A DNA stretch of 64,000 bases from Leptobrachium leishanense (taxonomy: Eukaryota; Chordata; Amphibia; Anura; Megophryidae). The notes beneath the pieces were generated by a model. It was given only the letters and a program-made list of their open reading frames with translations. It ran no database searches and was not told the DNA's origin. The stretch covers positions 98,119,204-98,183,203 of the forward strand of contig CM019069.1 of assembly GCA_009667805.1 (NCBI GenBank), given 5' to 3'. Positions 1 through 64,000 of the stretch are shown piece after piece. The stretch's first letter is position 1, and each line of letters opens with the position of its first letter. Position numbers and translations under genes: made by a program.

Positions 1-1108
1 TCTATATACTGCCCATTGACTTCAATCCACCAAACTCAATCATCTGAGTGATACTGTATACATCTATTTATTGATATCTCAAGACTTATGTATATCCATT
101 GAAAGCATTTGTTTTACTGTTCCTGTAGCTAGCAGCTCATATACAGAGCCCACAATTCATTACCCATTTGTTTATTCATTTTGTGCACTTATATATTCAT
201 ATATGTATTTTTTTCTCATTTTAAATTATTTTTTTGTAATTTGGAAATGTCCAATAATAAAAATTAACTTTTACTCCTAACCATCATTTTTAGTTCTGGA
301 AGTGATATTTTCATTTATCTTTGAACTTTCACATCTATATCATTAGAGGGTTTAATCCCAATTGGTTAGAGTGCTCTCTAATTAGTCACTATCTCTGAGG
401 AGATTAATGAATTGTTTCCTAACATACAACAAACATTGAAAATTAAAAATAAGAAGACTCAACACGGACGCGTGTTTCTCCGCACATCGGCTTCATGGGG
501 AGTCAAAATATACACTGTGGAAACCGTTCATCTTCCCAATTATATAGGGTGATTCAAGTCCCGGCTATTTTCTATGCTTGGCCAATCCAAACGGACTTGG
601 TAGGCATACACCAATCAGAAGGGGGAAAAAGTAGGGTGGGTATGTTACGTGGCTCATGGCTCCTTCATTGACAAATGGGACGAGAAACCTGCCAAATCCA
701 TTGGTCTCTCCCATCCGGGAGATGACCATGTGAGCTTACTCGATGACTCGAAGACAAATAGGCAATATTTATTCACATATTTAAAGTACGCCGAATATCA
801 TGAGTCAACTAGTTTTGCAGCTGATTGCTCCTCCCTTATATATTCCTAGATCAGGAATTTCCCATGTGATCCAAGCTGACAATCAATAAGTTGGCCTACC
901 TTGCTCAAGTCCCAGACTAAAGAAGGAGCCGATCATATTATGTCATCTAATATGTGCTATTAGAAAATACAGTACTACTATGTTGGATCTTACTTTTTTG
1001 TTTTCTTTGCATACTTAATCTCTTTTTTTTTATTTATTTTTTATATAATATTATGGGACACCAGTTGTCCTAGGACCAGTCCTGTATTGCCGTTTGTTTG
1101 GAGCTGGC
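1..1108. other. Intronic or 5' flanking sequence, no gene recognised
   Basis: AT-rich sequence upstream of the first TXNDC11 exon in the window, probably intron. I see no exon, RNA gene or complete mobile element. The stretch around 455-500 resembles the GC-rich core found in some frog repeats (compare about 4680-4710), but no termini could be defined. The only open frame of note (649-849) has no recognisable domain. Confidence 0.5.
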
Positions 1109-2165
1109 TGTCACGGAATGCCCCAAGAGGCTCGGCCACAACCCCCAGGACTCTCAGCCAGGGGCAGTTTCTTTGTGACGTTTGGGTCACTGTGAACTCT
1201 TCAGTGCCGTTGCACCACAGGGACACCTTGATTCCTTTTATTAGACGTGGTTGTTATTGTGTGATGTAATAAAAGTGTCCCCTTTATGTATACCGTGTAA
1301 AGTTTGCCAGACCCCATTGTATGTTTTGCTCGCCGCCATTTCCCAGTGCCTCGTGGATCCGGTCGAATTGGTCGGATCGTAAAATGGCCGATTCGGAACA
1401 TCCGGTCGAATTGGCCGATTCAGAACTTCCGGTTACGAATCGACACCACCCCGATTCGGAACGGCCAATACGAATCGGGACCCAGGTACACTAATTCGAG
1501 CAATGGCCAATGAGACTCATGGGGGCGGGCAGGGATTCCCATTGTTTCACTCTGTACGAATGTTTATAAATTATGTGGTTGTCCCAGTAAAAGTCAGTTC
1601 ATCTAGTGCATACAGCTCCGCCTGGTGTCCTTTATTGACGGTCGTACTACTGAGATCCCTCGCGGTCTCTAGGGTACATTACCCACGAGGTACGGTCCCG
1701 CTACCCTGGGTCTGAGTTCCTCATCCGAACAGCGGCGCGTCTTACGTGCATCGACCAACCGAACGATCGACCACGCTTCGACTCCGCTACCCGATCCGAA
1801 GCCGCGGCGCAACTCCCGCGCATCGGCCTATCGAAGCGCCATACATCCGAGGGAAATCCGAAACGTTTCCCGTCCGAACGAGTAACCCGGCACGGACGAA
1901 ACGTTTCCCACCAGAGCAGCTAACTCAGCAGACGGTCTCATCTTCCCCCGAGGTCAGTAGATCAGCCGCTCGAGACGCCGAGTGCCGTGACGCTCGGTGC
2001 TCGGGCTGGTCTCATACAGGGGTCCCTCTCCATAGCCCGCCAACCCTTCCCCAGGCCGCTCGAGACGCCGAGTGCCGTGCCACTCGGTAGTCGGGTCGGC
2101 GGTGAGCGCAGTGGGAGGAGCAGATAGGAGCACACCCGCAGGCGGACAACACCCATTCCGCCACA
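1109..2165 (+). mobile_element. Solo LTR, Gmr1-like Ty3/gypsy family
   Basis: A 1,057-bp LTR without internal region. It begins TGTCACGGAATGCCCC and ends CATTCCGCCACA, and is flanked by a perfect 5-bp target duplication, CTGGC, at 1104-1108 and 2166-2170. The ends and the inner GC-rich blocks match, in reverse complement, the LTRs of the element at 45160-49443 and the solo LTR at 32606-33639, so this copy lies in the opposite orientation to those. A solo LTR arises when the two LTRs of a full element recombine. Divergence from the 45160 LTR is clearly visible, so this is an older insertion or a different subfamily. Confidence 0.88.
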
Positions 2166-3443
2166 CTGGCATTGGTGCAATTGAACATGGACATTAGAAT
2201 GTAATCGTCCTATGCTATTATGATACTTGGCCCCAAATTAATTTGGTACCGCATCTAGAATGTCGTTTAGAATTTTATAGCGGGTACTGTATTTTCTAAT
2301 GGCACAAATTAGTTGACATAATAAGTTGCAACTTGTTTACAGTAAGGGTGACTGGAGAGAGATAAAACAAAGAATTTCCTAACAGGCATATTCAGAGAAA
2401 AGTGAAAACCAGGAGAATTGTCAGGAGAAGAGCACAATCTAGACCAAATAGCCGATATAGAAAGTGAGATAAATGGGAGAATTGTTCTGGTTTGGCTATT
2501 TTGACCTAGAATTTTCACTTCTCCAGTCATTCTCCTGCTTTTCACCTTCCTTTTGAATAGATCTGTTAGCAAAAATAGATAGGATGACCCATCCATATGT
2601 ATTTCTGGGATTATTTCATATTTTCGTTTTAAGACTCTGAGCACAAAATGTTTGCTTATTGTATTTAATTGGTGTAAGCCTGGCTCCACATTCTCTTCTT
2701 GTGCCAGGCCAAATGCTACCAAGGTCTGAATTGAGACACTCATTCTGATCAGCCATCTCCTTGGCTGATCAAAGAACAAGACTGTCACACTTCACCAGCC
2801 CCAAGGAACTTCTTTGAGGAGTCAGTGGCCTGTGTTTAGACCATTCCCTGTAAAACTCACTGATAAAGTATTTTCAGCGTCTTACCACCTCTACTTGGAA
2901 TGTGCATTCTTGCAATAACTATGTCATGCGCACACCCGTTTTTATTAATATTTCATGACTTGAGCCCAGGACCTAGTCCCTGCCCGTGACCATTTCCTTC
3001 GGGTGTCTTCCTCTTGGCCAGCCTGCTTTTCCTGTTGAGCAGCGCTATTAGTAGACTGGACATGCACTTTCTGCCAATTTGATGCTGTCCATACAAGGCA
3101 TTTACTGGTAGACAATGCAGAGCATTGTTGACCAAATACATAGAAAGCTGTAAACCAAAAATAAATGGTTACATAACCGTTCAATTTTTAAAAAGGGACA
3201 GTGCAGCAACCAATCAGTTCTTCACTGAAAGCTAGATGTCTTAAACTCAGACATTTTTAAATGTTGTTTTTTTTTTTTTTTTTAAATCCACTGCCCATTT
3301 GAGTAACTAAATCATAGCTTTTGGTTAAACTCAATTTGCATGAAAGTAGTGAAACAAATTGGTATGTTTTAGGAGTTCTAGTGAATCCTTAAATTGACAG
3401 TATGCCTTGTGTTTTTTTTCTCTTCTATTTTCAAATATCGCAG
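2166..3443. other. Intron sequence, nothing recognised
   Basis: No exon, RNA or bounded mobile element was recognised. A 159-codon minus-strand frame at 2309-2788 has no recognisable domain. There is a poly-T run near 3268-3285. Confidence 0.5.
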
Positions 3444-57012
<53,569 letters not shown>

Positions 57013-57227
57013 TTTTTTTTTTTACATGTTTGGTTTATACAAATTTTCTAACTCTAAAGAAGAATTTCCTCTGCTTTACTTAACATCTTGCAGTGATTTT
57101 AAATTGACTTATACACTCAAAAGAACTCAAGAAAGCCATTTGAGAAGGCTTGTTAAATCAAATTGTTGGTAATAGTCATGTTGATGTCTTTACCTTTCCA
57201 CCAATGTCATTAACCAATATTAGATAT

Positions 57228-57690
57228 CTCACGAGTATAGCAGTACATAGTGATACCTTTTTTTTTATTGGACTAACCTTACATTTAAAAGACAAGCTTT
57301 CGAGAGTGTTCCTCTCTTCTTAAGGTCTGGAGCTATACTGAGCAAAATCATAGAGTTGAACATTAAGGGGCACACCAGGAAAATAAATATTTGTACCTCA
57401 GTGTAATATCCCTTCAATCTAACCGGACCATAAAACAACAGTGATAAGATCATGACAACTTGAAAGGGGGGCGTGGCCTAAGATCCCTTTTACCCTTTTT
57501 GACCATACTATTTGACTCTCACTATTTACGACATCTAACCATGTGCCCCTTAATGTTCAACTCTAATTTTGCTCAGTATAGCTCCAGACCTGAAGAAGCT
57601 CTCAAAAGCTTGTCTTTTAAATGTAATGTTAGTCCAATAAAAAAAAAAAGGTATCACTACGTAGTGCTATGCTTGTGATTTTGGCATCTG
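57228..57690. mobile_element. Fold-back DNA element
   Basis: The left arm (about 57228-57372) is the near-exact reverse complement of the right arm (about 57540-57690). Compare TATTGGACTAACCTTACATT and CTCCAGACCTGAAGAAGCTC pieces in opposite orientation, with a ~165-bp spacer. The ends read CTCACGAGTATAGCAGTAC / GTGCTATGCTTGTGATTTTG. It contains an AATAAA (57382) that could act as a poly-A signal for TXNDC11 only if transcription runs this far. The family also occurs at 28725-31126. Confidence 0.82.
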
Positions 57691-58477
57691 GCCTAACACG
57701 GTATGGGTGGGGGGGTGTGTATGTATAATATATATATTTGTACAAATTGCTTTAAGGCTTGAACATACATACAAATAACAACAACCTATTCAAGATTGTC
57801 AAGGCCAAGCCGTCTCCAAAATTACCAGACATTTCCCATGGTGAACACACTAACGTGTTCAACTTTAACCAATTGAACTGCACTACTCTTTTAGTCAGGA
57901 CTGGCTGTTGAAGTATAATTTAATACTGGGCAGAGTGAGTGCGATAAATCTAAATACAGCAACATTCGAGAAAGACCCGCTCTAGATATGAATGCTCTTT
58001 TACAATTTCCTTTTTAAATTCTACTGAATGGACCTGTTGATGCATCACCCCTTTATCTTGAGGTTAAATTAAATCTGAGTGAAAACCAGTATCTCCGTGG
58101 TTCTCTATATTATCCATTTGCGATAGTTTTGTATCATTTTATGTAATTTGCAAGCTCTCATTCTTAAATGGAATTTAATCCTGTTTAATCATTGACTGGG
58201 TGCAGTTTTCAGTCCTAATAAGTTGAACTTCTCATGTAGAGTACTCGGATGGTCAATTCCGTAGACAAGGTATTTGCAAATATTTAATTGCAAGTAATCT
58301 TGAATTGACAGAAGCTTGTTATACTGGGAGCTGCTGCTGCTGTTTTTCCTCTTCAAACAATCAGTGCTGCAAATTCTTTGATTAAACTGTCTCAAACACT
58401 TCTATGGTGTATTTGTTGACTAAGATGTGTAGCTGATATAATTTATATATATAATTGTTTCTATACTTGTGATGTCC
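57691..58477. other. Downstream sequence, nothing recognised
   Basis: AT-rich with short TA tracts. No exon or bounded element seen. Confidence 0.5.
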
Positions 58478-59475
58478 TAGCACAGCGATGGCGAACCGAT
58501 GGCACGAGTGCCACAAGGTTTTTGTAGGCCGCAGGACTCTGTGGAAGCACTGCGGCCTACAAAAGCCCAGCCCCCAGCGAATCTACAATTGTGGGATGGG
58601 GGTAAAAGGCATAAGGCCACACCTTCATGGCGCCCTCAGACCCCGCCTACGAGAAGTGGGGCCGAGGCTGCTGCTCAGTTGGTCCATTGAGGAGTAGAGG
58701 TGCTTGACCCGGCGTGTTGCCCCCTCCCCCGGCTTTCCCATTTGCAGCCCCATTCATGTTGCAAATCGGTGAGGAGGGCAGAGTTTGCAGCGCCCTCCCT
58801 CCTCCACCTGCCTGTATGTATTTACTGCCTGCCGTCTCAACCCTCGTACCCTCCAGCAGGCAGGACCCCCGAAAAGCACCCGCTCCAGCACCCGCTCAAC
58901 TGCATTCAGCGCTCTGTGGCCTAGCTGTTGGAGGGTGTGAGGGCTGAGCCAGCAGGCAATAAAGGCATGGAGGGAGGACGCTATTATCTCTGCCCTCGCC
59001 GATTCCACAAACCAATGGCAACAACAAGGAGGAGGAATAGGCGGTGGACGGAAGGACTCCCTACCCGGTTGACTGGCAGATCACACCACGTGGAGTCACG
59101 GCCGCACCCTTTTTTTTTTTCTTTGCGAGTCGGCTGCATTCTGTGTTGCTGTCCCTGGTGCTGAAACCTATTTAGCACCAGGGACAGGGGGTTAATCCCC
59201 CCCCCCACTGCTTCATCTGCACTTGAGGGGGCTGTACTTGGTGCTGAAATTCCGTTACAGGATCAAAGTCAGTTTTTTGCCCCGCAGCAGGGGGGCGGGG
59301 GTTGTTTTCTTTCTTCATTCGGTGGTCTGTTCAGCTGCTGATCTAGGTCGTCGCAGGTGCTTTCAGTGGACGATGGCGTTGTCCGTAGGCTGGTGATAAA
59401 GTCGGTCGCCCAACTATGGTGCAAGAAGACAGCCAGCTTTATGGCCATACTTTTTTACATGACGCAAGATGTCAG
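58478..59475. other. GC-rich segment beginning like a hAT terminus
   Basis: CAGCGATGGCGAACCGATGG and the following GCACGAGTGCC at 58483 resemble the terminal sequence of vertebrate hAT elements (from memory). No matching right end or TSD was found before the L1 at about 59480. The internal GC-rich sequence has short overlapping open frames with no domain. Confidence 0.35.
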
Positions 59476-59636
59476 TGAATCAGCCTTGGGGGGGCGTGGC
59501 CGGACGTTGCAGCGCGCGGTCGCATGTGAGGAGAGCTCCTGTGACCGGCGCTAAACTTTTAATTCCTGCGGCTGATTTACAGCAACCCCGGGGCTGAAAC
59601 TTCACCCATAGCTGGGTGACATCTCCTGGCCCCCAG

Positions 59637-60563
59637 ATGGTGCCCCCTAAGGTGCAACGAGCGTTAGAACTGGCAAAATCGGCAAAAAAAGACCGGGTTC
59701 GTGAGGCCCAAGATGGCGGATCTCCCTCCTCTGTTTCCTCTTTCACCATGGAAGCGGCTGTAGCAGGCCCACCCTGCATGTCTGACATCTTACCACCTTC
59801 AGAAAGCAGACTACATGCCATGCTGCAAGAACTTAGATCTACTATTCAAACGGATCTTAAAGAGGTGCTGCAGGAGCTGAGGCGCGATGTACAAGATCTG
59901 GGTGAGAGGACAGACTCTTTGGAGGCTAAGACAGACGACCTATGTTTGGCCCATAACGATTTAGTGGACCGTCATATAGCTTTGCAGACTGCACATGACG
60001 CCATGGCAACGAAATTGGCCGATTTGGAAGATCGTTCGCGGCGTAACAATGTACGGATCCGGGGTATTCCAGAAGCAGTAACCCCTGCTGATCTCTAGCC
60101 CTATATATTGGAACTTTTCCAGATCCTAGTCCCAACGTACTCGTCACAGGATTTCCTGATGGATCGGGCACACAGATTACCACGCGCCAAGAACCTGCCG
60201 CCCTCAGCTTCTAGAGATGTTCTAGTCCGGGTGCACTTTTTCCATGTTAAAGAAGCGTTAATGAGCGCATCACGGAAATCTATGCCTCTGCCTTCTCAGT
60301 TTGCCAAAATTTCTTTTTACGCAGACCTGTCAACAGCTACCATGGCTAAAAGAAGGGAATTTTCATCTTTCACGAAACTTCTACGTGATCACAGCATGGC
60401 GTATCGCTGGGGATTTCCCACAAAGATCTTGTTATGGCGGGAGGGAGTCTTGCACGTTATCCCTGATCCCCTCACTGGCATGCGTCTGTTGACGGAATGG
60501 AAAGTCGTGTCTGAGTTTACTCCTCTCCCCCCCCCCCCCGGGAGGAATCATCTTCGCCGCTGA
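59637..60563 (+). pseudogene. L1 ORF1 with one in-frame stop
   Basis: The start is most likely the ATG at 59637 (MVPPKVQRALELAKSAKKDR); an in-frame ATG at 59616 lies 7 codons upstream. A coiled coil spans about residues 50-140 (LHAMLQELRSTIQTDLKEVL, then heptads with DLGERTDSLEAK). DLEDRSRRNNVRIRGIPEAV leads into the RNA-binding domain. TAG at 60096-60098 interrupts, and the same frame then continues without further stops through FLMDRAHRLPRAKN, the CTD segment MAYRWGFPTKILLW and on to the TGA at 60561-60563. Without the TAG the protein would be about 308 residues. Confidence 0.85.
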
Positions 60564-61151
60564 AAGTTTCTCCGGAGTGGCATCGGATTCGACCGAAATG
60601 AGGCTCTGGCCCTGTGCTCTCCAAAAATGAGGCGTGCTTCTACTACTTTGCCATGCTGCTTCCCGTCTTCTTGGGTGTCAGAACTCTTCCACGGATGCTG
60701 GACTGACCCCTTTTTTTGATCTACCTCAACTGGGCGCTCATGGGGGCCTGTTCTGGTCTCTTATTCGGCAAGCCCCGAGGCCTTCCAATGGCCTGTAAAT
60801 TGGCGCGGTCCTTCTCAGGTAGAGTTGGGACTGTTGTTTCCCCTACTGGAGTTTTTCTTGACAGTTTTTTTTTTCCCTACTTATACCAATCTGCTGTGTT
60901 GATTGACTCCACTCAGCTGCGCTCATGGAGTGCAGTTATTTTTTTTCTGAAGTTTGGTCGGATTTTTTCTTTTTCCTTTTGTTTCCTTTCGGTTCGACCT
61001 ATGTATGTAATGTATGTATTGTTTGTTTGTTTGGTAAGCACTATGATATATGGTTCCAGGTGCTATTATGTGCAGGAGAGTCCCTCCATTCTCCCGAGGA
61101 GGTTGTCTTCACTGACCGCGGTGAGATCTAGAGGGCTGGGAGTGACCACAA

Positions 61152-64000
61152 ATGCGTAAACCTCAATTCCAGATTTATTCCTTAAATGTTCGGGGCTTGA
61201 ACACTCCGTACAAACGCCATGCTTTATTTCGTGACCTGCATAAATCTCAACCGGCTATTGTTTGTTTGCAAGAGACTCATTTTTGTAAGAGGCGTCCTCC
61301 GTTTTTGAAATCGCGCATGTACACTGAGGCCTACCATTCCACTGCTCCAACAAAGTCCAAAGGTGTCTCGATTATGTTTCATAGAGATTGGACTTTTGTG
61401 TGTTCGGCTCAGTATGTGGATCCGTTGGGCCGCCTTGTGATTCTTGTGGGTACGCTGAACGAATTACCAGTCACTATTGCTAACCTATATCTCCCTAATG
61501 ATAATCCGGTTTCCTATCTGCGGAAAGCTTTTTGTAGAGTGAAAAAAATGTCTAGTGGTACGATGTTCCTATGTGGGGATTTTAATTGCACTCCTGACCC
61601 CGAAGTTGACACTCAGACGAGCCAATCCCGTCCCCATTCCCGCGCCCCCCCGCCCTCTAGTAAACAACTACGGGAATTCATGCACTCATTTGACCTATAT
61701 GATACCTGGAGGATATGCCACCCCAACACACGTGACTACACATATTTCTCTCATGTCCACTCCTCATATAGTAGAATTGACTTGTGTTTGATACATAGCT
61801 CAGCTTTGTCTCGTCTCCTGGAGGCGACCATTGGTATCATTACGTGGTCTGACCATGCTCCGCTTACGCTCACTTTTGAGGCTGCTTTTCCACCGAGGGG
61901 GATGGGGAATTGGAGACTTAATGACTCACTCATTGTAGACAGAGAGGACGTGACAACAACGCTACAACTCCTCCAGGAGTATTTCATGACGAACGTAACT
62001 GGGGACGTTGCAACAGCGTCGGTTTGGCTGGCCCATTAAGCTGTGATGCGAGGACATTTTATACAGAAAGGAGCGCAGCGTAAAAGACGTCTTAATGCTC
62101 AGATGACTGCTCTTACACGACGCATCACTGACCTAGAAACCCAGAATAAAGCCTCGCCTACCCCTCATAGTACCGCTCAATTGACTGCGCAGCGCCGCGA
62201 GTTGGAGCACCTGATGCTCCAGGTCACGGCACGCTCAATTAGACGGCTTAACTATGATCATTATACCCAGGGGAATAAACCGGGAAAATTGCTGGCGTCT
62301 AAATTGAAAGGGAAAAGAATGCAAACCAACATACCGTACCTATTGGATGCTAATAATGTGAAAATTTATAACCCAGCCCTCATTACTGATGAATTTGCAC
62401 GTTATTATGCCTCCCTGTACAACCTAGGATTGGACCACACCGTACCGTCCCCTACCCAGGCCGACATAGATCTTTCTCCATGCGGCGAACCTTCCCTCCC
62501 TCTCAGGCTACAGATTTGCTTGCTGCGTTTACAGAGGAGGAGGTACTTAAGGCTATTAAGGCACTTCCAAAAAATAAAGCTCCAGGTCCCGACGGTTTTA
62601 CGAATTTGTATTATCAGGTATTTGCATCCTCACTGGTTCCGACTCTTACCCTGTTTTTTAATGACATTAAGAACACTGGCATCATCCCCCCGGAGATGTT
62701 GCAAGCAACAGTAGTGACCCTGCCTAAGCCTGGTAAAGCCCCGACGCACTGTGCCAACTTCCACCCTATATCCCTGTTGAATGTAGACGCCAAATTGTAT
62801 GCTAAACTACTAGCTACTAGGCTGGGCCCCCTACTCCCATCATTGATCGCGACTGAACAGACCGGCTTTGTCCCGGGCCGCCAAACATGTGACAATACTC
62901 GACGATTTTATGATATAATTGATTTGGCCCATAGGACTAATACCTCCGGACTCCTGCTGGCATTGGACGCCGAAAAGTCGTTCGATCGCCTACACTGGGG
63001 GTATATGCGGTTAGTGCTACTAAAGTTTGGTCTCCCAGCACAATTTGTACACAGTATTATGGCCCTCTACTCCGCTCCGTCGGCGAATGTTTTGGCATCG
63101 GGGTTTCTATCCTCCTCTTTCCACATAACCAATGGCACCTGACAGGGCTGTCCGTTATCCCCGCTAATATTTATTCTGGCCCTAGAACCCTTAGCGCTGC
63201 AGATTAAGATTTCCCAGGCGATCAAAGGTATGCCGACCCCGCATGGGGAGCACAAGCTGGCACTTTTCGCAGATGACATATTGCTCTTTTTGACCACCCC
63301 GGAGATATCGCTCCCTCCCCTGTTTTGCCTCCTTGACAGCTTTGGCGCGTTATCCTATTATAAAAATAATGTGAGTAAAACACAAGCTCTCCCTATAAAT
63401 GTTGCTGCTTCATCCCTTAGCTCTTTGCGTAGTAAGTACCCTTTTGATTGGCGCTCTACCTCTTTAAAATACCTGGGAATCTCCCTTACCAAATCGCGAG
63501 GCACCATCCTAAAGGAAAACTTCATGCCACTATTGAACTCAATCGAGAAGCAGCTCTCTACATGGAGCACAAATGAAGCCTCCTGGCTGGGACGTATGGC
63601 GGCCATAAAGATGTGTATCTTACCCCAAATTTTATATTATTTCAGAAACATTCCAGTTTTCGTACCGGCGCATTTATTGCTCCGGCTGCAAAAACTGCTG
63701 CATGCGCATATTTGGAAAGGGAAGCCCCTCGAGTATCGGCCTCTACAGTCAATGCGCCGCGACGTAACGGAGGGTTGGGTTTTTTAGATTTACAATCGTA
63801 TTACAAAGCAGCCTTGCTAGCCCAACTGTTGTCGTCGATGCATCTCAAAGAACCACCTCTATGGTTACAGTTGGAGAATGCCATGATTTTCCCATACAAA
63901 CTTCATGACCTGTTGTGGCTTCCACTCCTTCCTAGGAATAGCACCATGGGTCTGCTACCCGCCTCGATGCTCTCCCTCATGTCCTGGCGCCAGTGGGGTC
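61152..64000 (+). pseudogene. L1 ORF2 (endonuclease and reverse transcriptase), decayed, partial
   Basis: Endonuclease (61152-62036): SLNVRGLNTP, CLQETHFC, FLCGDFNC, SRIDLCLI and WSDHAPL hold all expected catalytic positions. A TAA at 62037-62039 interrupts; the same frame resumes and shifts near 62480. RT (frame from 62480): KNKAPGPDGF, PISLLNVDAKLYAKLL, QTGFVPGRQTCDNTRR, LLLALDAEKSFDRLHW (catalytic Asp), a TGA at 63140-63142 just before QGCPLSPLIF, and LALFADDILLFL (FADD, about 63259-63294), followed by the thumb SLKYLGISLTK and WLGRMAAIKMCILPQ. A second frameshift near 63780 lets reading continue (LDLQSYYKAALLAQL) to the window end. The TGA sits where Arg (CGA) is expected, a likely CpG decay. 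Confidence 0.88.

Larger units (their letters stand above)
59480..64000 (+). mobile_element. L1/Tx1-type LINE, 5' UTR to middle of ORF2 (continues past window)
   Basis: Begins near GGGGGGGCGTGGCCGGACG (59487), with a short 5' UTR, ORF1 (59637-60563), an inter-ORF region of about 590 bp and ORF2 from 61152, running off the window. The 5' end may be complete. Damage in the visible part is limited: one stop in ORF1, and two stops plus two frameshifts in ORF2. Confidence 0.88.

Noticed and set aside
649..849. 66-codon frame MAHGSFIDKWDEK...
   Set aside because: Short, no domain, and next to repeat-like sequence.
2309..2788. 159-codon minus-strand open frame
   Set aside because: No recognisable domain, no splice or homology support, and its length is possible by chance in intron sequence.
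58488..59208. Several overlapping frames in the GC-rich downstream block
   Set aside because: No domain and all frames open by composition. Probably repeat-derived.

Overview
The window is vertebrate nuclear DNA, most likely from an anuran amphibian with large introns. One single-copy host gene is visible on the + strand: TXNDC11 (thioredoxin domain containing 11). Eight of its exons, including the last coding exon, lie between 3444 and 57012. They join in frame into about 702 C-terminal residues. The N-terminal exons lie upstream of the window. The amphibian call is an inference from the mixture of L2, CR1 and L1/Tx1 LINEs, a Gmr1-like Ty3/gypsy element, an intact Tc1 transposon, hAT and Harbinger-type elements, and introns of 16-17 kb. 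No species can be named.

Layout. 1-8408: upstream intron with a solo LTR (1109-2165), exons at 3444 and 4513, then an antisense L2 LINE (about 4835-8135) split by a sense-strand L2/CR1-type LINE (about 6255-7763). 8409-22880: exons at 8409, 16926, 17924 and 22771, separated by a Tc1 remnant, CR1 3' ends, a decayed L1 (about 11950-15150) and a second antisense L2 (18183-20135). 22881-38870 (16.0 kb intron): minisatellites, a 5.4-kb hAT-bounded block (26617-32058) holding a 2.2-kb L1 with an intact ORF1 and no ORF2, a solo LTR inside a long inverted-repeat element (32436-34311), and a Tc1 transposon with an intact transposase (34825-36440). 38871-38951: exon. 38952-56405 (17.5 kb intron): hAT element (42185-43698), a young but internally deleted gypsy element (45160-49443) sitting in a ~309-bp tandem array, and MITEs. 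56406-57012: last coding exon. 57013-64000: downstream sequence with a fold-back element and the 5' part of an L1/Tx1 LINE (about 59480 to the window end).

Host function: TXNDC11 is an ER thioredoxin-family protein known to work with DUOX oxidases and with EDEM-type mannosidases. This fragment keeps the C-terminal CGFC thioredoxin site and the C-terminal coiled coil. The mobile elements do not form a pathway together. Their nesting gives a relative order of insertions, and several insertions are dated or bounded by target-site duplications (TSDs) that can be read directly.

Most notable: (1) the gypsy element keeps traces of a protease / integrase start / deletion / RNase H order with RNase H ending at the LTR, and its gag carries a SCAN-like capsid segment; both point to the Gmr1-like group from which the vertebrate SCAN domain is thought to derive; (2) the ORF1-only L1 has a 15-bp TSD and an apparent 3' transduction; (3) the Tc1 transposase is intact with a DD34E triad. 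All sequence comparisons were made by eye.
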